A DNA stretch of 64,000 nt from positions 8,778,001-8,842,000 of the forward strand of contig JAZGTN010000058.1 of NCBI GenBank assembly GCA_037783415.1. The letters run 5' to 3'. The DNA is from Leptasterias polaris. Lineage: Eukaryota; Echinodermata; Asteroidea; Forcipulatida; Asteriidae. The notes under the pieces are model-generated. The model searched no databases and was not told where the DNA came from. It worked only from the letters and a program-made list of their open reading frames with translations. Every line of letters begins with the position of its first letter. The first letter of the stretch is position 1. Positions 54,990 through 64,000 of this stretch are shown here, one piece after another. The position numbers and the translations under genes are program-made.

Positions 54990-57900
54990 AACTATTTAAA
55001 TTGAGGGTTTTTACAAGTTTCGGTGCTTTAATGCTACTTTTCTGGCAACACTGTCTTTGTGATGCATGTTTATACAATTTAGAGTTATGTTTTTATACTG
55101 GTAGGTTGCTTTACTATATTTTGTCCTGGTATTTTGTCAATCAGCATCATTGTTCGGCATGTAGAAAGTCATTAAAGAGCATTATTTTCCATAATGTGAA
55201 ATTTGAAATTAAGTTTCTGGCAACACTTTTCCCCGATACAAAAAATACCAAAACTTGTTTTTTCTTATTCTTACTGACCAACATCTTATCTTTCAATCCT
55301 GCGAGCAAAACATTCCTAAGTATGTTACTTTCGGACTTCTGACAATTTTAGCGTCCACCTTTATTTCCCTAATTGATTTTTGCTCAAAACACCCCTATAA
55401 GGAATAATGGAATCTTCCATTCACAATAAACTGTACTTGTATCAAGTACATTTTTAGAAAGAGTAAGGATGTATATTTACCATATTTAGCCAAGAGGTTG
55501 GTCAACTATTGGTCTTTATACAATGAATCTCCAAACTTTGGTTGAAGGCCTTCACATGTGCAAAGAATAAACGAAATCTGCCACCACTTCTTTGATTTTT
55601 AGAGCAACCCAGTCTTAAGCTCTCCTAGCACCCCCTTAGTTAATTTCTTAGGTATCCTTTGTAATAAACAATGAACCCTCTTGCATGATCCTTGGTAGTG
55701 TGGTTTAATAGTCACCCTGTAATTTACTTCAGATAGCAGCCTGGCAGCACAAGAGGAACACTCCACATTTATGTGTTCTCCCACCATCACCTATTTCTTT
55801 GATTTTATATAATATCACCCAACGAAAAGCATGCACTTAAAATACGAAATAATATCAATATCTGAGAGTGTCCTCTGAGATTGTAGCAGTGTCAATAGAC
55901 CTCTATGCTTTCAGTTATAGTAGTATCATTGTTCTAAGTCAGGACAATAGTGCCAAGTGTGTATGGGTCTTCACATTCCACTGTGATGACAGAGAGTGCC
56001 AGGCACTGGTCAAACGTACCCAAATATGGGGCAACCTCTTCCAACTCATTTGTTTAGTACAACCCCTTTCTTTAAACCATCCAAACATATTCTTTTATTG
56101 TATAATTATTCAAATGTATTCTCAATGAGGTGTAAAACAAGTCCTAATACGGTTATACTTGCTGTTACTTGCTGCAACAAGTAGTCTTGGGCTTTACAAT
56201 AAATACCGGGTGAAAGTCAGAGAGTAGGCAGTGAGAGCCTCCACCAGCATCGAGTAAATAAACGTTTCAACTACCAACAACCGTGTGTTACTTTGTGTTC
56301 TTCCACCCGATACTCCACTTTTCTGTTAGTAGTTAACGACAAAAAAGGGTCAACGAGTGACAGCGCTTACCAACACAGATTACTACATCGTCTCCCAGGT
56401 TACTACCTCTGTTGGCAGGTAACAGGAAGAAATGTAATCTGTATGGGGCCTAGGGAGGTAGGTAACGATGATTGTGTGCTGTGTGTGCGCGGTCTGCGGC
56501 TGCGCTGATCATCTCAAAATGGCGTCGGCCTCCTGCGCCAGTGCTGCTCTTCGAACTGGCGCAGTAGGCCTATTCGACAAAAAAAATAATTAAAAATACC
56601 GATTTTTGAGTGTAGAGATGCATCGGTAGCTATCTGTCAGTCCGTGAACAATTCAGTTTGAATACTTGTATCCGGTAAGTGGCATATTTCATCAACAACT
56701 CATAAAATTCTAGTTAGTTTACAAATTAAATAAAAACATTTAAAAATTCAGTAGGCCCTATAGCTGAGTGTACTGTCACCTGTGATATTTGTATTTCCTT
56801 CCCTTCCAAGCAAAGGATTTGGCAGGACTACGTTACATACATACATGATCATTACATGACGTATTTGTCTAGCATGTCTTAGGCCTAGTACTTTTAAATC
56901 TTGATGTAATTAAACAGCTCATTTCTCACCAAACGTTGTACCTAGGAACAATAAATAATACAGGCAGGGTCAGGTCCGACATGTCATTGTCAGAGGGAGG
57001 GGGAGCTCCTATAAAAGTCCTAGACTGAGTCTACCTACCTAGTTAGTTACACTGTGCACCCTTCATCATGTTTATTCAAGTTCAATGAAGGCTTCATAAC
57101 AATGACATTCAATACCTCACATAGGGCCTACTACTAGCCGAAACTTAGGGGATAGTTGCTGGTTTATGAAACCCAGTTAGGCCTATAGGGCGCTCCTTTT
57201 TTTCGAAATTTTTCATTATACCAGATACTTTTTTAAAGGCACCTGCGAAACCACCTTTTTCTATGGTCGTCAAAGTCACACACAAAAATGACCCAAAATA
57301 GCAAAAATACGCAACGAAATGGCTTGAAAATCGCCTACTTACCCCCATTTTGCAACATCATACTCTCGGTAATTTGTTGTGCTCCAAAATGCTGATTTTT
57401 AAGACATTCACAGAGACCGTCCACCACGTCGAGTGTTCTTAGAGTTACATGTAGATGACCATAATGACTCTTTTATTGAATGGGTGCCCTGCCTTGTCGT
57501 CGCTGTACTGTGCGCACAGCGACTAATAATATGCGGTAGGCCGGGCACCCTTCCAATATCAAAAAAATGTGGTTTTGCGGTTGCCTTAAAAGAAGTACCT
57601 GGGGTTGTAGTACGACTGATAATGCCATATTTTTGAAAAAAAGGAGTACTATGCAGCCGCAGCATCCCAGTAATTTAATTTGGTCTAGGTTGTAATGTAG
57701 TATTTAATAAAAGTCTTAAGTTATATAGGGTAGGGATTGAGTTCCAGTCTTCAGTATTCTTAGAGATTCCTGAGGATGGAATTCTAAGAGTGAGTGTTTT
57801 TTTTTTAAACAGCTGTGATGTGTGGGGACTCTTGAGAAGTGCAATGTGCATGGCCCAATTGTAGAATGCTTACATGTAGTAACGTGGAGTGCGCACAAGC

Positions 57901-58427
57901 CAAAATTTCCCACTAACAGACGCTTGACATAAGCACAGAATTTGCTGCTTCCGAAAGCAGAGATTCTTTGCTTACTACAGTAAAGAGAGCCATTGGGCCA
58001 TCAAGTTCTACATGGTTGTGGATGATTGTGCACCATGACAAGTCTCTGGTTGAGGGGTGTTGTATGAAGAAGGTAGCAGGATTTCATTTAGCAGAATTAA
58101 CATAGCGGGTGACAGAGCTAACCCTGATTTAGTTATTTTTGTTAAACTGTGTGCGCGTCTCAGAGTCGTCGTTAGTGTTATGATTAATTCTATAGATGTA
58201 AGGGTCCCAAACAGCTACAGTATCCAGACTGTGTAGGCTTTGATCTTAACTTTAAGAGTACGAGTACTGCCCATGGATTACAGGCAAATCCAAGCAAGCA
58301 GCTTTGATGTGATTTTGTCGATGTGTGTACATGTATTTCATTTTATGTCTGTAGAAAGAGTGACCCTTGGATTTTTGTGATGATTCACTTCTTGCAGGTA
58401 ATAACTTGAGAGCTTGTATGAGTTAGG
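54990..58427. other. Intergenic stretch, small hairpin
   Basis: No supported gene. 57485-57552 can form a hairpin (GGGTGCCC / GGGCACCC with GTCGCTGT / ACAGCGAC inside). 56200-56320 has AATAAA followed by an LTR-like CAACAACCGTGTGTTACTTT, but no matching second end was found. Confidence 0.4.
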
Positions 58428-58665
58428 CTATCTTGTCTGTTTTCTTTCTGGTGAAATGAAGGATGAAACATGTCTGACGGACATCTCCCATCTCTTCAGT
58501 AGTTTAAAAAGGTCACTCTGAAGGGTCTCGCAGTCAGATGTAGCAACTGTCCAATAGATGATACAGTCATCTGCAAATGGGCTGACATTGGCCTTGACAT
58601 GATCAGGTAGGTCATTGATACATACATGTATGAGAAATAGGAGAGGACCAAGAATTGTTCCTTGT
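58428..58665 (-). pseudogene. LINE reverse transcriptase scrap
   Basis: QGTILGPLLFLI, INDLPDHVKANVSPFADDC (FADD box) and ETLQSDLFKLLKRWEM are part of a non-LTR palm domain. It begins abruptly at about 58662 after an A/T-rich junction. About 80 residues remain. Confidence 0.7.
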
Positions 58666-58724
58666 AATAAAATAAATAAAAAGTGTAATGAATTATCCAT
58701 GATAAATGTCATTTGTATCATCAT

Positions 58725-60276
58725 TTATGTCCAATTATAGTTTTCACACCACAATTTTGAAGTAATTGTTAGAACCCAAATTTTCCCCAAAGGTTTTTTG
58801 CACCTGCAATAACATGATGGCAGGTAAACTCATGTGGAGACACTGCGGATGGAAGACGCACAGATGGTGTCATATAATTATAACAATTTTTATGATTTTG
58901 TTTATCTTCTCACAGGATAAGATGTAGTTGCTGTGATCACTACAGGCTACGTTTGAAAATCAAAGAAGAATGTGTCGCCGTGAAATAGGTAATTTTTTTC
59001 TAAAAAAATAAAGCTGCATTGATGATAAATCCCATCGATAACAGTTAAAACACATGTCCCTTTTTGCGCTAAGTAACAAGTTGATGCAAGAGTTGGTTGT
59101 TTGAGGTCGATCAATATTTTGTCATTTCTCTTAAGTTTCAAGATTTTAGTTTTAGGTTATTCATGTAGAATCTGTAACACTGGTAATCTAATCATCAATG
59201 TTTGGTTTTCAAGTTGATGTGACAAAACTGAGTATGACCCCCATTAAGATTCGTACTAAGCGCTGGAAATCGGCCAAAAGTGGGAACGATCAAGGTAATG
59301 TACACCAGTTAACAAAACTCATGTTACCCGCCGCGCGGTGCAGCCATGGTACATGCGTTTTTGTTTCACATCACGTGATTGGCCCTCGCGACCAATCAAA
59401 CTTCACAATTTGGTACCGAGGTATAACAAAAACGTTTGAACTAAATTGTTCACATTTTGGATGAGTTTTTACAGATGTATTATTTAAACTTATATTTAAG
59501 CAGGCTTAAATTCTGATTGGTCGATCCACAGCAACAAGGAGTGTGATATAATCTTTCATAACACCCATTACTATGTTTTTTCCTTTTTAATGGTTCAGAG
59601 AGCATTGGATGATTTACATATAGTGCTATTTTCACTAGAAGACTGCACAAAGGAGACATGCTACATGTATTCACTTAGCAAACAAGTAAAGCCTGGTTCA
59701 TGCTTCCTGAGTCGCAGTGAATGTAGCTGATCTCATGCGAATTATTTGTTGCAAATTATTTGTATCACATTTGAGCCAGGCATAAGTTTACAAGAAACAA
59801 CCAATGTGTACCTACAGCAACAGTAACATATTGGTACATACATAGATGTTTAGATACAACCCCGTTATATACAATTACAATATAATTAAAGAAACGGTTT
59901 GCAACTGCTAATGATAGAAAAAATGAAACTGTTTATTCAATCATAGTCATCTTCATTAAGGTTACAATTATCTTGTGTAAGGTTTACGTTCCATTAACGG
60001 TAAATCTCTTTTGTTTTTTACTTCATGTGGTTTTATAAAGTAACATAGCTGTATTTCATAGAGCTAAGCCAAAGTAGGAGGATACCAGTCACAAATGGTG
60101 TACGTGAAATGTTATTTTGGTTTGTTACCTTATTCTGCTAAGCCTGACTTAATTATGCATAGCAAATGGCGCTGCTTACCACATAATTGTTATGGGCTTA
60201 CTTTTAAAGTATGTGATTATATGGGCTGTAAGTGTATAAGCACATACTTCTGCATGATTTTAAAAGTGAGCTCACA
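58725..60276. other. Intergenic; possible short exon and MITE scrap
   Basis: 58918-58987 follows TTATCTTCTCACAG and could encode a terminal 23-codon exon (CSCCDHYRLRLKIKEECV then stop), but no partner exon was identified. 59497-59570 carries TTCTGATTGGTCGATC and GAGTGTGATATAA, related to the element at 18209-18500. Confidence 0.3.
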
Positions 60277-60403
60277 GCAGCCGATTTCAGGAAACCTTAC
60301 GCAACTGCGTAAGTCCACTTGCGCACTGTTTATGGCGTAAATTCTGCCATAAACGTTGCGCAAGTGGACTTACGCAGTTGCGTAGTTTCCTGAAATCGGC
60401 TGC
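60277..60403. mobile_element. Near-perfect 127-bp hairpin element
   Basis: The arms GCAGCCGATTTCAGGAAACC, TTACGCAACTGCGTAAGTCC and ACTTGCGCA..GTTTATGGC are mirrored almost exactly at the right, around a 9-nt loop (GTAAATTCT). Few mismatches separate the arms (CT versus A after GAAAC). It could be a tiny MITE or, if transcribed, a microRNA-precursor-like fold. Confidence 0.75.
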
Positions 60404-61699
60404 AGGTAGTGGCAGGTAGTGCAACAACCTGGCAATAATTCATTTTATCAACTAAATGATCAAATGCTTTATACTCGGCATTAAAGGCTTTGGTGCATGT
60501 TGTTGTGCACAAATGGTGGGATGACTGGTGGCCAGTCTATGTGAGTTAAGCCAATGCATTTGTTAGTACCGGTATAACATGTATGCTTCATGTGTGTGAG
60601 CAGTAACAGGTCATGTGACTGGTTGGGTAGCCTCTGAGAGCTATTTGCATAGATACAAGGGATCCACTAGTGTGGGTTGTTAACCAATCAGCAAGCAGCT
60701 GAGGTCAGTATTGGGTTGTTGATTGGGTAAGGGCATTGACCAATCAAAGGTTTAGATTTCAACTTCTAACCAATGGCGTTGCATAATCTAAGGGGGGTCT
60801 TTTTTGGGGGGAAAAGGTAAAACCTCACTTTTGTCACAGTTTTTGTTGGGACAATTTTTGAGAGGCAATAAACCCAGCTTTAAGCTTTGACCGAAATCTC
60901 AGAAATGGTGTCTGTTAGCAAACTGTGTTCGAGTATAATTGGTATTTATGCTACCTGTAGTTACCTCAATCATAACGTAAAGGCCTAGTCACAAGTTTCA
61001 ATTTACAGGCAACCACCGGCCAGTTCAAGGCAGTCTCTGAGAAGAAAAAATATTCACGCTTTCATCTTCACTTTTTGTCTTGGGAACAGTGAGTAAATTT
61101 GTGCTGCCTTTTGCATGTAGTGCAGTGGTTGCCTCTAAGTTGCCTGAATATTGCCCTGTGTGTTTGCAAGGTCTAAACATTCTTGTAAAGCTTAGTCAAT
61201 GATATACAACACCTGAATGCGAGAAGTCTGTCAAAATATGCTGTACAAGTTTGTCATTGGTTTTAACTAATAATCATTTTATTCTTATGTGCCAATGGAA
61301 ACTAAATTTCTGTATATTTATGATGGGGACAGTAAAACATTCTTACTCTAATTAAATTTGATGTAGTGGTTTAATATATTGATTTAAAAAAATGTTGTAA
61401 TACAGTTGCTTTGCTTTCACTTTAACATTCCCTTCTTGTATTTTGTGGAATGATTTTGAGACAAAAGTAATATTACACAAAATATAACGAATGGGTCAAA
61501 CTGTTTCAGTGTATGTGTAAACAAACAAAAAAGTTGGTTGAAATAAATCGCTTTTATTTAGATCAATACTGTAGTACTTTGTCATATTGTACTTTATTTG
61601 GCAGGTTATTAAATTTTGATGTATCAAATAATAAACCTCAAGGGAAACTGACTTTGTAAATTTTAAATGAGTTTGAACAAAGATATTGTCAAAAAGGGA
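60404..61699. other. Intergenic, no recognised feature
   Basis: Nothing supported. A 60700-60770 segment repeats GGGTTGTTGATTGGGTAAGG-like and ACCAATCA words. Confidence 0.4.
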
Positions 61700-61748
61700 G
61701 ACCACAAACATAGGGCTAGATAGCTCACTTTGTAGAGTGCTGGCACAT
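61700..61748 (+). mobile_element. tRNA-derived SINE head (A-box region)
   Basis: GGGCTAGATAGCTCACTTTG then TAGAGTGCTGGCAC resembles a tRNA 5' half; TAGCTCACTTTGTAG fits an A box. The B-box half is absent here. Probably the same SINE family as 3410-3500. Confidence 0.5.
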
Positions 61749-62029
61749 ATTATTTTCATTGTTTACACACAAATACATCAAGATAAGCTGGTTAGGCTAC
61801 TGGTTATGCTTGTTTTTATTTGATGAAGAAACCACAAGAATGAACCATTTGGTTGATTTTGCTTGGTTGATGGTCTTCCAGAATGCCTATCATGTGCTGG
61901 CGTCTCTGTGCTGGATTGGACCAGGGGTGCTTTGTGAACTAATATAAGCATGGCCCTGCAGTACCACACTGGTGTCCAGTACTTGTACTTGCACTGCAAG
62001 TTCGATCGTGGTTAAAAAAAAAATAAAAA

Positions 62030-62362
62030 TTATTTTATGCAAGCTGCCTGACACACAAGGCCTGAAGGACACTTCATGGTTACAATAAACTTGTTTTTCC
62101 AGGGGTCGTTGCCACCTAACAGGGTTACCCCCTTTACAGTCCACATTCGAATGTATGCTTGGGTACCGCCATCAGAAGCCTGCCAGGTAGAGCAGAAAGC
62201 ACTCCCCTCCCAACTTTCCTTGTGTATTTTAGCATAATATTGACTGTTTCCTATAATATGTGAATTTGTCCTTCCGTAGTTAAATTCAGTATCCACACTT
62301 GAAATGTACACAGTACATGAAATAACAACCAAAGAAAAGTGTAAGCTCAGATACAAAGTCAT
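62030..62362 (-). CDS. Possible small secreted protein or chance frame
   Basis: 110 codons start with a hydrophobic stretch (LSLHFSLVVISCTVYIS) that could be a signal peptide, then a region with several Cys and Trp (FCSTWQASDGGTQAYIRMWT, KCPSGLVCQAACIK). The N-terminal part lies in a MITE-like sequence and no family is recognised, so a chance frame is as likely. Confidence 0.2.
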   Translation of the reverse strand: MTLYLSLHFSLVVISCTVYISSVDTEFNYGRTNSHIIGNSQYYAKIHKESWEGSAFCSTWQASDGGTQAYIRMWTVKGVTLLGGNDPWKNKFIVTMKCPSGLVCQAACIK

Positions 62363-62571
62363 GACAAGTCAGTGGAAAATATACCTGACAAATTTGGCTT
62401 CCACAAAGTCTTTTTACTCAAAGTTCACAACAAGTTGTTTTTACTAATTTCTCAAAATTAGTGCATTTTCATTTTATGGAAGTTTTCCACCATATCTTTA
62501 GAATAGAAAGTGATGTGCACATCTGATAAAAAATTTCAAACTTATGCAATATGGAACAAACCCCTTAAAGT
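62280..62571. mobile_element. MITE, TTAA-type family A, copy 4 (inverted)
   Basis: GTACATGAAATAACAACC near the left, GGAAGTTTTCCACCATATCT in the middle and AACAAACCCCTTAA at the right match inverted copies of family A. The right edge carries TTAA. Confidence 0.5.
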
Positions 62572-62962
62572 AATAACTGTTAGGATATAGTTCAGCGATC
62601 TTTCAAGACAGAGACAATGGTTACCTTTTCTTTTTTATTTTTCCAAGTGATTCGGGCCTGTCCAACTAAATGGCTTGATTGCTGCATAAAAACTTGTTGA
62701 ACTAGTTGTAAGCACTAAGCAGTCCTGCCAAATCACCTCAAATACCCTATCAATAAAAACATTTCAATCTGAGAAACGAGTCATGCATGAATCCTTTCTC
62801 ATTTTTCTGAGGGTATAATACAGTGATATTTTGTTTGCTGTTTTTGCATCAAGTGAACAATTTTTTGTGGCTTGTAGTTTTTTTTACTGTTTTATGGTAA
62901 CACATAATTTCATGTAATTATTGTGTTTTTTATGTATATAAGGCCGAAATGAATGTGGATAT

Positions 62963-63264
62963 TTAAAGGCAGTGGACACTATTGGTAATTACTCAAAATA
63001 ATTGTTAGCATAAAAACTTACTTGCTAACAAGCAATGGAGAGCTGTTGATAGTAAAAAACATTGTGAGAAACGGCTCTCTCTGAAGTAACGTAGTTTTCG
63101 AGAAAGAAGTAATTTACCACTAATTTGATTTCGAGACCTCAGAATTAGATTTTGAGGTCTCAAAATCAAGCATCTGAAAGCACACAACTTCGTGTTATGC
63201 ATATGTTAAGATACAAGTGAGAAGACTGGTCTTTGACAATTACCAATAGTGTCCAGTGTCTTTA
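62963..63264. mobile_element. MITE, TTAA-type family B (ACACTATTGGTAATT ends)
   Basis: The left end AAAGGCAGTGGACACTATTG then GTAATTAC is mirrored by AATTACCAATAGTGTCCAGT GTCTTTA. Inside, GATTTCGAGACCTCAGAATT and TTTTGAGGTCTCAAAATCAA form a central hairpin. TTTAA and TTTA at the edges fit a TTAA target. I recall this as very frequent in sea-star sequence. Confidence 0.75.
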
Positions 63265-63300
63265 GGTGAATCTGAATTTTGAATTTGAAGCACTTAGGAG

Positions 63301-63953
63301 TTACTGTTTTTGGTATGCAGCTCGCATTTTAGGAGGGATGTTTGTTGCTGGCTCCCATGTTTCTTTTTCATACCCCTGCCACTTGACTAGGTAGTACACC
63401 TTTCCGGCTTTCTTTCTCTTGCCTGTGATGCGTTCAACTTCATATATATCTGAGTCTGTGTTTGAAAAGGATGGAGAATTAAGTGGCATAATGTTATTGT
63501 TAGAAAAAGGAAATTTATTTGGGTTGTTGGCCCATTATGAAAGTATGATGAGTGCAGATCAGTTTCACTGTGAGCCCATTACCAATGGATATTATGTTTG
63601 GTAAAACTCAAACATGTAGATTTTGATTTTGGAAAATTGGTTGCATCAATTCCTTTTTTATTTTGATTTCAAGCCCAGATTTGTTACATCTTTTAAAAAT
63701 AATAAAACCAACACTTATATAGCGCCTTATAATCAGTTCATTCAAAACTCAATAAATGGAAATCTTGCCTTCTTCCTTAATATAAGTTGACTTGGCTACA
63801 CAAGTTATTTAGAAAAGTAGTTAAAGGAGACTCGATTGTAAGCTTTAAAGAAAACATGTAAGTTTCCTTTGTCTCATTTGATAACACTAGTTTTGTACAT
63901 ACCTTTATTTGACTCCACCATATTTTGTAGGTCAGCCAGGTCTTTGGGTGTTC
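63301..63953 (-). CDS. Chromodomain gene, last two exons (runs off window)
   Basis: Exon 63953-63903 (after AAAAGTAG, ending AAAG|GTATGT) encodes TPKDLADLQNMVESNK. Exon 63455-63301 (after TTCAAACACAG) continues in matching phase 1 with DSDIYEVERITGKRKKAGKV, then YYLVKWQGYEKETWEPATNI and ends AAYQKQ. The YEVERI, YLVKWQGY and TWEP blocks are a classic chromodomain, with Tyr, Trp and Trp/Tyr positions of the methyl-lysine cage. Chromodomains bind methylated histone H3. The rest of the gene lies beyond 64000, so HP1/CBX/CDYL-like, MPP8-like or retroelement-integrase origin cannot be separated. Confidence 0.7.
63480..63890. other. Intron of the chromodomain gene
   Basis: AT-rich. 63700-63735 (ACTTATATAGCGCCTTATAA) resembles the 3' end of L2-like LINEs. 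No exon was seen. Confidence 0.35.
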
Positions 63954-64000
63954 CTACTTTTGTGACAGACAAATAAAGAGACACGACAATGTAATTAAAA

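Noticed and set aside
54661..55004. Frames over the 15-bp repeat
   Set aside because: Openness follows from the repeat period; no family similarity.
55868..56128. 86-codon plus-strand frame
   Set aside because: No domain and no convincing splice context; could be chance.
56180..56330. Possible LTR 3' end (AATAAA then CAACAACCGTGTGTTAC)
   Set aside because: No partner end or target duplication was found.

Overview
The window is eukaryotic: no operons, introns bounded by GT..AG, long AT-rich non-coding stretches, and dense, mostly decayed transposable elements. The repeat families (short elements ending in ACACTATTGGTAA, a palindromic element starting GGGCCCAATTTCATAG, a tRNA-like SINE, non-LTR elements tailed by ATT or GCATC repeats) look to me like those of echinoderms, most likely a sea star. 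That is a memory-based inference, not a search result. Apart from two or three possible host genes, nearly all coding sequence is transposon-derived.

Left part (1-10.2 kb). A minus-strand multi-exon gene (651-6412) has an acidic, tandemly repeated PEVPLEAGG-type exon and a C-terminal DUF7869-like domain, with frameshifts. It is followed by AT-rich sequence and a 1.07-kb foldback element (9092-10163) whose arms are built from a 42-bp repeat.

BEN/methyltransferase gene and hAT element (11.2-23.3 kb). Minus-strand exons at 23262-23073 and 22606-22477 (BEN-like), then 18729-18546, 18011-17736 and 11364-11195 (N4/N6 methyltransferase-like motif I), suggest one gene. Its last intron contains a hAT transposon (11836-17587) with 14-bp inverted ends. 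The hAT gene is predicted by splice phase to carry an OTU cysteine-protease domain in front of its zinc finger and transposase. The large internal intron of the host gene holds two satellite-like tandem arrays.

Nested transposons (23.4-33.7 kb). A 5'-truncated LINE (23831-25813) is followed by a plus-strand EnSpm/CACTA-type transposase gene with a tandemly duplicated exon. A second LINE (28108-32104) is inserted antisense inside that gene's coding exon.

Helitron (36.0-42.7 kb). A plus-strand Helitron relic encodes, in order, a VVVPDTNEAEQ repeat, a PHD finger, a C76-like cysteine-protease domain, an OTU domain, basic repeats and a Helitron_like_N domain, then stops before the HUH nuclease and helicase. 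A 649-bp solo LTR interrupts the repeat.

Right part (43-64 kb). Several LINE fragments, palindromic MITEs, a plus-strand transposase-like pseudogene ending in a C2H2 finger (50503-54716), a perfect hairpin (60277-60403), and the 3' end of a minus-strand chromodomain gene (63953-63301) that runs off the window. Two unrelated transposons here carry OTU protease domains. Most reading frames are broken by single-base shifts or stops, so either decay or unpolished assembly should be considered.
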